The position numbers were made by a program, and so were the translations under genes. From NCBI GenBank assembly GCA_049642385.1, contig JBAROU010000191.1, forward strand, positions 1 to 26,686: a DNA stretch of 26,686 nt. The letters are read 5' to 3'. How positions within the stretch are numbered: position 1 is the first letter of the stretch; each line of letters begins with the position of its first letter. Of this stretch, positions 1-7,382 are shown in pieces. The notes under the pieces were generated by a model. That model was given only the letters and a program-made list of their open reading frames with translations, was not told the DNA's origin and did no database searches. Source of the DNA: JBAROU01 sp049642385. Lineage in GTDB: Bacteria > Chloroflexota > Dehalococcoidia > DSTF01 > RBG-16-68-14.

Positions 1-145
1 AGGGAGAGGGGCCGGGGGTGAGGGCAATGTTCAGACACCCAACAGCCGCGACGCGAGGGCCGTTCGGAGGTAACATTCGCGGTGCGATTAGCCAATACAA
101 CCGCTTTGATCTCCCCCACGTTCCTGCCGCTACAATGGGTCTGCC
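1..145. other. Upstream flank without a supported gene
   Basis: No coding region with family similarity or a convincing ribosome binding site is visible here. The stretch ends in a possible promoter for the first gene, described separately. A 70-codon open frame from 18 runs through it but has no recognisable motif and overlaps the DUF3090 gene in another frame. Confidence 0.5.
106..136 (+). promoter_or_regulatory. Possible promoter giving a nearly leaderless mRNA
   Basis: TTGATC (106-111) and TACAAT (131-136) resemble sigma-70 -35 and -10 boxes with a 19-bp spacer, slightly longer than ideal. The start codon at 146 lies 9 nt past the -10 box, so transcription would begin within a few bases of the ATG. 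No Shine-Dalgarno sequence precedes that ATG, which fits leaderless translation. Confidence 0.45.
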
Positions 146-658
146 ATGTGGGATTTCGGCCAGGCCGACGTGCTTGAACCCGAAGCGATCGGCGAGCCAG
201 GCAAGCGCAGGTTCCGGCTCAAGGTGCTGAGCGGCACGGAAGCCGCTTCGCTCTGGCTCGAGAAGGAGCAGCTGGCCGCGCTCACCGTCGCGATACGCCA
301 GCTCCTCGAGCAAACAGGCGAAGCCGTCGGCTCCGAGCAGGAGCCTGTCCGCGCCCTCGATCAGTTTCCGGACCAGCCAAAGGTCGATCTCCAGATCGGC
401 CGGCTGGGCATCGGCTACGATGAGCAACAGCGCGTCGTAGCAATCTACGCCTACAAGCCTGAGGAACCGGAGAACGCCCCTCCGACGTTCTCCTGCCACC
501 TCTCGCGTGGCCAATGCCGGACGTTCGCAGACCAGGCGGAGGAAGTGATCGGGAAAGGCCGCCCGGCCTGCGAGCTGTGCGGCGGACCCGTCGACCCGCA
601 GGGTCATATCTGCCCGCGCCAAAACGGCCACTCGAAGCTGCCGATCTCACTCGAATGA
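146..658 (+). CDS. DUF3090 family protein
   Basis: A 170-residue protein of unknown function that matches the DUF3090 family, best known from Actinobacteria. Seen directly: the N-terminal block GEPGKRRFRL (residues 16-25) followed by LWLEKEQLAAL (36-46), and a C-terminal zinc-ribbon-like cluster with C142, C145 and C156 plus nearby H154 and H162, ending CPRQNGH. The family usually ends with such a CPxxNGx tail. The start at 146 is chosen because the family block begins just after it and a -10-like box lies immediately upstream. The stop overlaps the next start (ATGA at 655-658), so the two genes are probably translationally coupled. Metal binding by the cysteines is inferred. Confidence 0.85.
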   Translation: MWDFGQADVLEPEAIGEPGKRRFRLKVLSGTEAASLWLEKEQLAALTVAIRQLLEQTGEAVGSEQEPVRALDQFPDQPKVDLQIGRLGIGYDEQQRVVAIYAYKPEEPENAPPTFSCHLSRGQCRTFADQAEEVIGKGRPACELCGGPVDPQGHICPRQNGHSKLPISLE

Positions 659-1689
659 GCGACGAACAACCGCCCATACGCGCCTTCGGCGACAACGACG
701 GCGACCTGCGCCACCTCAATGGGCGCACGATCGCGTTCATCGGCTACGGCAACCAGGGGCGCGCGCAGGCGCTCAACCTGCGCGACAGCGGCATCGCCAA
801 CATCATCGTCGGCACGCAATCGGACGAGTCGTTCACGCAAGCGGACGCTGATGGATTTCTAGTCAGCGCGGTCGCTGAGGCGGCCGAGCGCGCGGACGTG
901 CTCTTCCTCCTCGTGCCCGACGAAGTGCTGCCGGACGTGTTCGCCGCGAGCATCGCGCAGCACCTACAGGCGAAGGACGCGATCGTCTTCGCCTCGGGCT
1001 ACAACCTGACGTACGAAGGCGTCGCCCTGCCCTCGAACGTCGACGTGCTGCTGCTCGCGCCGCGCATGATCGGCCGCCAGCTACGCAAGCTGTACGAACG
1101 TGGCGAGGGGTTCTACAGCTACGTCTCTGTCGAGCAGAACGCAAGTGGCAACGCCTGGCCGCTCGTTCTCGCGCTCGCCAAGGGCATCGGCACGCTGCGC
1201 CTCGGCGCGTTCGAGCTCTCCGCGCGCGACGAGACGCTGCTCGACCTATACGGCGAGCAGGGCTTGGGCGCGCTAATCGGGATGCTTTACTTCACCGCGC
1301 TGGACGTCGGACTCAAGGCGGGCATCCCGGCCGAGGCCTTGATCCTCGACCTGTATCTCTCAGGCGAGATGGCGGAAACGTTCGAAGCAATGGCCGAGTT
1401 CGGCTTCGTCGAGCAGTCGCGCCTGCACTCGCTCACCAGCCAGTACGGCGGCATGACGCGCAGCATGCGCGTCGACCGCGAGGCCCTACGCAAGCACCTG
1501 GAGAGCGCGATCGACGAGATCAAGAGCGGCGCCTTCGCGAAGGAGTGGGCGGCAGAGCGCGCGTCAGGCTACGAGAACTTCAATCGCTTCCGAGAGCTGG
1601 GCCGCCAGGCGAACCCATTCGAGCCCATCGAACAGCGCATCCGGGATGCGCTCAAGGAGGCACAAGCACGCCGCGAGACATCCGGCTGA
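655..1689 (+). CDS. Divergent ketol-acid reductoisomerase-like NAD(P)-binding protein
   Basis: A 344-residue protein with the two-domain plan of ketol-acid reductoisomerase (KARI, IlvC). It has an N-terminal Rossmann domain with GYGNQG (30-35), then an all-helical domain with the metal-ligand-like block DLYGEQ (D197, E201), SGE (E238) and a serine (S259) at the substrate position. Several residues conserved in true KARI are changed: the HGFN motif reads SGYN (S114), the APKGPG lysine is R137, and by hand alignment the first glutamate of the second metal pair is Y234. It is therefore probably not the isoleucine-valine pathway enzyme; a related reductase role is inference. The frame is open back to 514, but 655 is chosen because the ATG overlaps the previous stop and the sequence before it belongs to the DUF3090 gene. 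No other ilv genes are nearby. Confidence 0.75.
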   Translation: MSDEQPPIRAFGDNDGDLRHLNGRTIAFIGYGNQGRAQALNLRDSGIANIIVGTQSDESFTQADADGFLVSAVAEAAERADVLFLLVPDEVLPDVFAASIAQHLQAKDAIVFASGYNLTYEGVALPSNVDVLLLAPRMIGRQLRKLYERGEGFYSYVSVEQNASGNAWPLVLALAKGIGTLRLGAFELSARDETLLDLYGEQGLGALIGMLYFTALDVGLKAGIPAEALILDLYLSGEMAETFEAMAEFGFVEQSRLHSLTSQYGGMTRSMRVDREALRKHLESAIDEIKSGAFAKEWAAERASGYENFNRFRELGRQANPFEPIEQRIRDALKEAQARRETSG

Positions 1690-1761
1690 ACAACCTCCAC
1701 CCTCACCGCCAGCGCGAACGCAGTACCATCGAAATAACAACTGAGGCTAAGGAGGCGTCTC

Positions 1762-2196
1762 ATGGCTAAGGTCACTGTTCAATACCTGCCCGACTACACC
1801 TACAGCCAACTGCTCACGGCTGGCCACCATTCGTTCGTCGCGGACGAGCCGCCGGAGTCCGGCGGTGAGGACCTCGGCCCGAGTCCATACGAGCTGCTCC
1901 TCTGGGCGCTGGGCGCCTGCACGTCGATGACGCTGCTGATGTACGCGCGGCGCAAGGGCTGGGATGTGGCCGATATCTCGGTCCATCTGACCCACGACCG
2001 CGTCCACGCGCAGGACAGCGAGGACGCGGAGGAGGGATCGGGCCGCGTCGACCGTATCCGGCGCGACATCTCCGTGCGCGGCCAGCTATCGGAGGAGCAG
2101 AAGGAACGTCTGCTCGAGATCGCAGGTCGTTGCCCCGTGCACAAGACCATCGTCAGCTCTCCGCAGGTCGAGGACACGATCATCGTTGGCGAATGA
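1762..2196 (+). CDS. OsmC/Ohr family protein
   Basis: A 144-residue cytoplasmic protein of the OsmC superfamily, whose characterised members reduce organic hydroperoxides with a cysteine pair. Visible motifs are PSPYELLLWALGACTSMT (40-57, with C53), a YARRKGW helix end (61-67) and AGRCPVHKT (C124), so both family cysteines are present. The length is normal. A strong Shine-Dalgarno AAGGAGG at 1749-1755 precedes the ATG. The 72-bp gap from the KARI-like gene contains TACCAT (1724-1729), a possible -10 box without an obvious -35. The exact substrate cannot be told; some OsmC-like proteins have other roles. Confidence 0.9.
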   Translation: MAKVTVQYLPDYTYSQLLTAGHHSFVADEPPESGGEDLGPSPYELLLWALGACTSMTLLMYARRKGWDVADISVHLTHDRVHAQDSEDAEEGSGRVDRIRRDISVRGQLSEEQKERLLEIAGRCPVHKTIVSSPQVEDTIIVGE

Positions 2197-2286
2197 GGAG
2201 CCCATGGCGAGCCGTGTGCTAAGATCGAAGCGTACACGGACGTCCGCGAGCGGCATTCGAGCCGATACTTACGCAGGAAGCCTTCG

Positions 2287-2976
2287 ATGCTAGCGAGCCC
2301 CGCCGTCACCCCCTGCAGCGTCCGCCGCCTCGGCCTCGTCGACTACCAGCAGGCCTGGGACGAGCAGCGCCGCCTCGTCGAGTTATGTCACGGCGATGGC
2401 CTCGCGCGACTGCTGCTACTAGAACACCCACCGACCTACACCTTCGGCGCGCGCGGCAAGCAGGAGCATCTGCTCGCGTCGGAACGCGCCCTGGCGCAAC
2501 TCGGCGCGGCGGTCTACCGCGTCGACCGCGGCGGCGACGTGACGTTCCACGGCCCCGGTCAGCTCGTCGCCTACCCGATGCTCGACCTGCGAGCGTGGAA
2601 CCAGGGGCCGTCCTGGTACGTGCGCTCACTCGAGCAGACGATCATTGACGCGCTGGCATCGTTCGGCATCTCCGCACGCCGCGAGCCCGGTCGCCCCGGC
2701 GTGTGGGTCGGCGCAGGCAAAATCGCCGCGATCGGCGTACGTGTCTCGCGCGGCGTGACGAGCCACGGCTTCGCGCTGAACGTCGACCCCAACCTGCGCT
2801 TCTTCTCGCATATCGTGCCGTGCGGCTTACCCGACATCTCGGTGACATCGATGGCGCAAGAGCTGGAACGAGCGCCGGATATGGACGTCGTAATGGACGC
2901 TATTAGTGACGCCTTCGCGCGCGTGTTCCCGGTCGAGATGCAGGAGACGCCGGTCGCAGCGGCAGCAGCAAGATAG
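2287..2976 (+). CDS. lipB: Octanoyltransferase LipB
   Basis: Transfers octanoate from acyl carrier protein to a lysine of lipoyl domains, the first step of endogenous lipoate assembly. The 229-residue protein has the family blocks RGGDVTFHGPGQLVAYP (81-97), the catalytic lysine in GAGKIAAIG (K145) and the catalytic cysteine in IVPCGLPD (C179), so it should be active. AGGAAG just upstream supports the ATG at 2287. The 90-bp gap before it has TAAGAT (2220-2225) as a possible -10 box. It is the first gene of a run that continues with lipA and the PDH genes, so its product probably serves the PdhC lipoyl domain encoded downstream. Confidence 0.96.
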   Translation: MLASPAVTPCSVRRLGLVDYQQAWDEQRRLVELCHGDGLARLLLLEHPPTYTFGARGKQEHLLASERALAQLGAAVYRVDRGGDVTFHGPGQLVAYPMLDLRAWNQGPSWYVRSLEQTIIDALASFGISARREPGRPGVWVGAGKIAAIGVRVSRGVTSHGFALNVDPNLRFFSHIVPCGLPDISVTSMAQELERAPDMDVVMDAISDAFARVFPVEMQETPVAAAAAR

Positions 2977-2989
2977 ACGCAAGATAGAC
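2968..2989. repeat. 11-bp perfect tandem duplication at the lipB-lipA junction
   Basis: GCAAGATAGAC occurs twice head to tail (2968-2978 and 2979-2989). The first copy contains the lipB stop codon TAG (2974-2976); the second lies directly before the lipA ATG. It probably arose by slippage and sets the spacing between the two genes. No Shine-Dalgarno sequence lies in it. Confidence 0.9.
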
Positions 2990-2990
2990 G

Positions 2991-3917
2991 ATGGAAAGCA
3001 CGATCATCCCGCTCACCGAACGCACCATAACCGCAGACAGGCCCGCGAAGCCGCCATGGCTCAAGGTGCGCTTCCCCGCCGGCGATCGCTATCAGCGCAT
3101 CAAAGGCCTGCTGCGCCAGAACGAGCTCCACACCGTCTGTGAAGAGGCGCACTGCCCCAACATCGGCGAGTGCTTCAACAACGGCACGGCGACGTTCATG
3201 ATCCTCGGCGACATCTGCACCCGCGCGTGCGGCTTCTGCGCGGTCACCACGGGCCGCCCGCACCCGGGCGTCGATCGGCTCGAGCCGTACCGGCTGGCGA
3301 AGGCCGTGCGCACGCTCGGCCTCGACTACGTGGTGATCACCTCGGTCAACCGTGACGATGAGCCGGACGGCGGCGCCAGTATCTTCGCCGGTTGCATCCG
3401 CGCCATCCGGCGCGACAACGCCAACTGCCGCGTCGAAGTGCTCATTCCGGACTTCATGGGCAACTGGGACGCCCTCACCACGGTCGTCGAGGCGCGCCCA
3501 TTCGTCCTGAACCACAACGTCGAGACGGCGCCGCGACTGTACGGCCGCGTGCGGCCTAAGGCGCGCTATGAGCGTTCGCTCGAGCTGCTGCGCCGGTCAA
3601 AGGAACTGGACGCATCGCTGCTGACGAAGTCCGGCATGATGGTCGGCCTGGGAGAAGCGCCGGAGGAGATCTTCGCTGTGATGACAGACCTGCGCGCCGC
3701 CGGTGTCGACATCGTCACGATCGGGCAGTACCTGCGTCCCAGCGCCCGGCACCTACGTGTCGAGCGCTACTACCCGCCCGATGAGTTCGCGCCGTTCGTC
3801 GAGAAGGGGCGCGAGCTGGGCTTCCGGCACGTCGAGGCGGGGCCGCTCGTGCGCAGCTCCTACCACGCGCACAAGCAGGCGGGCGTGGAGTCTGCGCTGG
3901 GGGGAGGCTCCTCGTGA
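2991..3917 (+). CDS. lipA: Lipoyl synthase LipA (radical SAM)
   Basis: Inserts two sulfur atoms into protein-bound octanoyl groups. The 308-residue protein shows both iron-sulfur cluster motifs: the auxiliary cluster cysteines C50, C55 and C61 (CEEAHCPNIGEC) and the radical SAM CxxxCxxC at C76, C80 and C83 (CTRACGFC). The C-terminal RSSYHA (288-293) supplies the conserved serine ligand of the auxiliary cluster. Length and motifs are canonical. It starts 14 bp after lipB without a clear Shine-Dalgarno sequence, and its stop overlaps the lpd GTG start (GTGA, 3914-3917), so it is co-transcribed with its pathway partner and with lpd. Confidence 0.97.
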   Translation: MESTIIPLTERTITADRPAKPPWLKVRFPAGDRYQRIKGLLRQNELHTVCEEAHCPNIGECFNNGTATFMILGDICTRACGFCAVTTGRPHPGVDRLEPYRLAKAVRTLGLDYVVITSVNRDDEPDGGASIFAGCIRAIRRDNANCRVEVLIPDFMGNWDALTTVVEARPFVLNHNVETAPRLYGRVRPKARYERSLELLRRSKELDASLLTKSGMMVGLGEAPEEIFAVMTDLRAAGVDIVTIGQYLRPSARHLRVERYYPPDEFAPFVEKGRELGFRHVEAGPLVRSSYHAHKQAGVESALGGGSS

Positions 3918-5305
3918 CGAAGTACGACGTCGCGATCATTGGAGGCGGGCCGGGCGGTTACGTCGCCGCGATCCGCGCCGCGCAGCTGGGCCTGAGTGCC
4001 GTCGTGATCGAAGAAGACCGCGTCGGCGGGCTGTGTCTCAACTGGGGTTGTATCCCTAGCAAGGCGCTGCTCTGGAACGCCGAGCTGGTCCACCTCTTCC
4101 GCGACGCCGAGGAGTTCGGCATCACCTACGACGCGCTCCACATCGACATGGGGAAGGCGATCGACCGCAGCCGACAAGTGGTCGATCGCATGGTGAAGGG
4201 CGTCGCGTTCCTGCTCAAGAAGAACAAGGTACCGGTGGTCGCAGGACGCGGTCAGCTCAAGAGCGCCAACGAAATTCTCGTGCAGCCCACGGGCGATATC
4301 GTCGAGGCGGAGCACATCATCATCGCCACCGGCGCCCACGCACGCTCGCTGCCCGGCGTCGAGATCGATGGCACGACCGTGATCACCACGCGCGAGGCGT
4401 TGGAGGTACGTCAGCCTCCGCAGTCGGTCGTGATCGTGGGCGGTGGGCCAGTGGGCGCGGAGTTCGCCTACTTTTGGCGCGCCTACGGCTCTGACGTGAC
4501 CGTCATCGAGCAGCTCGACCATCTGCTACCGCTGGAGGACGAGGACGTCTCTCGCCAGCTCGAGCGCGCCTTCAAGCAACAGCGCATCGCCTACCGAACG
4601 GGCGCGAAGGTGAGCGGCATCGCCACCTCGAACGGACGCGCGGAGGTATCGGTCTCTGCCAACGGCCGCGACGAGCAGTTTTCGGCCGATAAGGTACTGA
4701 TCGGAATCGGTATGACTGCGAACACCGATGGCCTTGGTCTCGAGGAATTGGGCGTGGAGCTCGAGCGCGGCTTTGTGCGCATCGACGACGCCATGCGCAC
4801 GAGCGCACCGAACGTCTACGCCATCGGTGACGTGACGGGCAAGCTGATGCTCGCCCACGTCGCCTCGGCGCAGGGCGTCACGGCGATCGAGCAGGTCGCG
4901 GGCAAAGCACCGCCGGCGCTCGTCTACGAGAAGATGCCGCGCTGCACGTACTGCCAGCCGCAAGTGGCCAGCCTGGGCCTGACCGAAGCGCAGGCGCGCG
5001 AACGCGGCCTGGAGGTGAAGACCGGCACGTTCCCCTACCGCGGTAACGGCAAGGCCGTCGCGATGGGGCGCACCGACGGGCTCGTCAAGCTCGTGACTGA
5101 CGCGAAGACCGGCGAGATCGTCGGCTATCACCTGATCGGGCAGGACGCGACGGAGCTGCTCGCCGAAGCGTCGCTGGGCAGCGTGCTGGAGGCAACGCCG
5201 CGTGAGCTGGGCTGGGCAGTACACGCCCATCCCACGCTGTCCGAAGTTGTGAAAGAGGCCGCCCTCGCCGTGGACGGTGAGGCGATTCACTTCTGGACGG
5301 AGTGA
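3914..5305 (+). CDS. lpdA: Dihydrolipoyl dehydrogenase (E3)
   Basis: FAD enzyme that reoxidises dihydrolipoyl groups of the PDH complex with NAD+. The 463-residue protein has GGGPGGY (10-16) for FAD, the redox disulfide C41-C46 in GLCLNWGCIPSK, a second dinucleotide fold at VIVGGGPVGAEFA, and the C-terminal HAHPTLSE with the catalytic histidine-glutamate pair. The start is GTG at 3914, overlapping the lipA stop and preceded by GGGGAGG (3901-3907). Its stop TGA (5303-5305) overlaps an ATG that is the first of two copies of the pdhA start. Position between lipA and pdhA marks it as the E3 of this PDH complex. Confidence 0.96.
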   Translation: MTKYDVAIIGGGPGGYVAAIRAAQLGLSAVVIEEDRVGGLCLNWGCIPSKALLWNAELVHLFRDAEEFGITYDALHIDMGKAIDRSRQVVDRMVKGVAFLLKKNKVPVVAGRGQLKSANEILVQPTGDIVEAEHIIIATGAHARSLPGVEIDGTTVITTREALEVRQPPQSVVIVGGGPVGAEFAYFWRAYGSDVTVIEQLDHLLPLEDEDVSRQLERAFKQQRIAYRTGAKVSGIATSNGRAEVSVSANGRDEQFSADKVLIGIGMTANTDGLGLEELGVELERGFVRIDDAMRTSAPNVYAIGDVTGKLMLAHVASAQGVTAIEQVAGKAPPALVYEKMPRCTYCQPQVASLGLTEAQARERGLEVKTGTFPYRGNGKAVAMGRTDGLVKLVTDAKTGEIVGYHLIGQDATELLAEASLGSVLEATPRELGWAVHAHPTLSEVVKEAALAVDGEAIHFWTE

Positions 5306-5421
5306 TGACACAGCTCGTGGACAAACCCGAAAGTCGCTGGAGGGACAGACCTTCAGGTCTATCCGGCCCTCGAGGAAACGGGGTAAGAACAAGATAAGAT
5401 GACACAGCTCGTGGACAAACC
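5304..5421 (+). repeat. 24-bp direct repeat flanking a 70-bp palindrome-bearing insert
   Basis: Bases 5304-5327 and 5398-5421 are identical over 24 bp and both include an ATG followed by the first seven codons of pdhA (MTQLVDKP with the next base or bases). Between them lie 70 bp (5328-5397) that contain the imperfect palindrome GGACAGACCT-TC-AGGTCTATCC (5343-5364, one mismatch). The upstream copy overlaps the lpd stop as TGATG, the usual arrangement in a tight operon; the downstream copy is the one continuous with pdhA. The simplest reading is insertion of a small palindromic element at the pdhA start with duplication of the target. Confidence 0.85.
5305..5397 (+). CDS. 30-codon leader ORF made from the duplicated pdhA start
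   Basis: Starting at the first copy of the pdhA start, the frame reads MTQLVDKPESRW and continues through the insert to a TAA at 5395-5397, one base before the functional pdhA ATG at 5399. It overlaps the lpd stop by one base. It would be translated if ribosomes still couple from lpd, and could hand ribosomes on to pdhA by termination-reinitiation. It has no known function and may be only a by-product of the insertion. Confidence 0.35.
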   Translation: MTQLVDKPESRWRDRPSGLSGPRGNGVRTR

Positions 5422-6397
5422 GAAGATGAAAGAGCTCGATCGCGCGCAGCGTATCGACCTGCTGCGCCAGATGATGCTCATCCGGCGCTTCGAGGAGAAG
5501 GCGGCGGAAATGTACGCCCGCCAAAAGATCGCCGGCTTCCTCCACCTCTACACCGGCCAGGAGGCCGTCGCCGCCGGCGCGATCGCCGCGCTGAACGACG
5601 ACGATCCGATCCTGACCCACTACCGCGACCACGGCCATGCGCTCGCCCGTGGCATCGAACCCGGCCGCATCATGGCCGAGCTGTTCGGCAAGGCTACGGG
5701 TGTGAGCGGCGGCAAGGGAGGTTCGATGCACCTGTTCGACGCTGAGCGCGCGTTCCTGGGCGGCTACGCGATCGTCGCGGGCCACCTGCCACTCGCCTGC
5801 GGTGTCGCGCTGGCGAACAAGCGATTGGGCAACAACAAGATCGTGCTCTGCATCTTCGGCGATGGCGCCGTGAACGAAGGTGAGTTCCACGAGTCACTCA
5901 ACCTCGCCGCCGTCTGGGAGCTGCCGGTGCTCTTCATGTGCGAGAACAACTTCTATGGGATGGGCACCGACATCCGGCGCGTCTCCTCAGTCATCGAAGT
6001 GTACAAACGCGCCGAAGCGTATGCGATGCCCGCCGAACAGGTCGACGGCATGGACGTCCTCGCGATGTACGAGGCGACGCAGCGCTACGCGCAGCGTGTG
6101 CGCTCCGGCGCCGGCCCAGCGTTTCTTGAGGCGATCACGTTCCGCTACCGCGGCCACTCCATGGCTGATCCGGAGTTCTATCGCAGGAAGGAAGAGACGG
6201 CGCGCTGGCGCGAGTTGGACCCGATCAAGAGCTTCCGCCAGCGACTGACCGCAGACGGCTACCTGGACGACTCGGCGTCGCAGGCGCTGGAGGACGAAGT
6301 CGAGAAGATTGTGGATGACGCCGCGCGTTTTGCGGACGAAAGTCCGAGCCCGACGCCCGATGCGCTGTACCGGAACGTCTATCGGGAGGCGCCCTAG
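5399..6397 (+). CDS. pdhA: Pyruvate dehydrogenase E1 component, alpha subunit
   Basis: Thiamine-diphosphate-dependent decarboxylase subunit of the alpha2-beta2 type E1. The 332-residue protein has the TPP motif from GDG (154-156) to NN (183-184), the GGKGGSMH loop (104-111) and YRGHSMADP in the loop that is regulated by phosphorylation in eukaryotic homologues. Length is typical. The start at 5399 is chosen because it keeps the full N-terminus; the preceding sequence AAGATAAG is a poor Shine-Dalgarno, and the upstream start copy at 5305 leads to an early stop. pdhB follows after 2 bp. A related 2-oxo acid, such as acetoin or a branched-chain acid, cannot be excluded as substrate. Confidence 0.92.
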   Translation: MTQLVDKPKMKELDRAQRIDLLRQMMLIRRFEEKAAEMYARQKIAGFLHLYTGQEAVAAGAIAALNDDDPILTHYRDHGHALARGIEPGRIMAELFGKATGVSGGKGGSMHLFDAERAFLGGYAIVAGHLPLACGVALANKRLGNNKIVLCIFGDGAVNEGEFHESLNLAAVWELPVLFMCENNFYGMGTDIRRVSSVIEVYKRAEAYAMPAEQVDGMDVLAMYEATQRYAQRVRSGAGPAFLEAITFRYRGHSMADPEFYRRKEETARWRELDPIKSFRQRLTADGYLDDSASQALEDEVEKIVDDAARFADESPSPTPDALYRNVYREAP

Positions 6398-6399
6398 CC

Positions 6400-7371
6400 A
6401 TGCCCGAAATGACGTTCCGCGAGGCTCTGCGCCAGACGCTGCAGGAGGAGCTAAGCGCGGACGAACGCGTGATCCTGATGGGAGAGGACATCGGCGCGTA
6501 CGGCGGTTCGTACGCGGTGACCAAGGGCTTTTTGGAGGAGTTCGGCGAGGAGCGCATCCGCGACACACCGATCTCCGAGTCCGTTATCGTCGGCTGTGGC
6601 ATCGGCGCAGCGATGGGCGGCTTGCGCCCCATTGTCGAGCTGATGACGATCAACTTCAGCCTGCTCGCCTTCGACCAGATCGTGAACAACGCGGCGAAGA
6701 TCTCCTACATGTCCAACGGTCAGCTGCACGTGCCGATGGTGATCCGCATGGCAAGCGGCGCCGGCAGCCAGCTCGGCAGTCAGCACTCGCACAGCCTCGA
6801 AGGCTGGTACGCACACATCCCGGGCCTGAAAGTCGCCGTGCCTTACACACCCGCCGACGCGCGCGGTCTGCTCCTCACCGCCTGCCAGAGCCCTGACCCT
6901 GTGATCTTCATCGAGCACACGGCGCTCTACAGCCGTAAGGGCGAGGTGCCGGACGATGAGGTCGCCATCCCCTTCGGTCAGGCGGAGGTCTACCGTGCGG
7001 GCAACGACGTGACCCTCATCGGGTACTCCGGCAGCGTCTATCAGGCAAGCGGCGCCGCCGACCTGCTCGCGGAGCAGGACGTCGAAGCGGAAGTGCTCAG
7101 CTTACGGACGCTGCGCCCGCTCGACGTGGAGGCGATCGTCGCGTCCGTACGCAAGACACACCGCGCTGTCGTCGTCGAGGACGACTGGAAGTTCGGCGGC
7201 TTCGCCGGGGAGATCGCCGCGATCATCATGGAGCAGGCGTTCGACGAGCTCGACGCGCCCGTCGCCCGCGTCTGCGGCGCGGACGTGCCGATGCCCTACG
7301 CCAAGCAGCTCGAGCAGGCGGCGCTTCCCAGCGAACGCCAGATCGCGGACGCGGCGTTGGCACTGATGTAG
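6400..7371 (+). CDS. pdhB: Pyruvate dehydrogenase E1 component, beta subunit
   Basis: Partner of the alpha subunit; it carries the pyrimidine-binding half of the TPP site. The 323-residue protein shows MGEDIGAYGG near the N-terminus, the block DTPISESVIVGCGIGAAMGG with the conserved glutamate that activates TPP, IEHTALYSRKGEVP in the middle, and the C-terminal transketolase-type domain with LRTLRPLD and VVEDDWKFGGFAGEI. It begins 2 bp after the pdhA stop with GGGAGG just upstream, and the E2 gene follows after 11 bp. The order alpha, beta, E2 is standard for this class of complex. Confidence 0.94.
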   Translation: MPEMTFREALRQTLQEELSADERVILMGEDIGAYGGSYAVTKGFLEEFGEERIRDTPISESVIVGCGIGAAMGGLRPIVELMTINFSLLAFDQIVNNAAKISYMSNGQLHVPMVIRMASGAGSQLGSQHSHSLEGWYAHIPGLKVAVPYTPADARGLLLTACQSPDPVIFIEHTALYSRKGEVPDDEVAIPFGQAEVYRAGNDVTLIGYSGSVYQASGAADLLAEQDVEAEVLSLRTLRPLDVEAIVASVRKTHRAVVVEDDWKFGGFAGEIAAIIMEQAFDELDAPVARVCGADVPMPYAKQLEQAALPSERQIADAALALM

Positions 7372-7382
7372 GAGGCAACGAG

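Noticed and set aside
514..654. Upstream extension of the KARI-like gene
   Set aside because: The frame is open, but it lies within the DUF3090 gene in another frame, has no similarity to KARI N-termini, and an ATGA overlap at 655 gives a natural start.
2571..3515. 314-codon antisense frame over lipB and lipA
   Set aside because: It lies fully opposite two well-supported genes and has the low-complexity Arg/Ala/Val/Asp-rich composition expected of antisense frames in GC-rich DNA.
5328..5397. Insertion sequence remnant with terminal inverted repeats
   Set aside because: The insert has one central palindrome but no inverted repeats at its two ends and no transposase fragment.
4526..5890. 454-codon antisense frame over lpd and pdhA
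   Set aside because: Long, but no family motif, opposite two canonical genes, and it runs through the inserted repeat; a GC-bias artefact.
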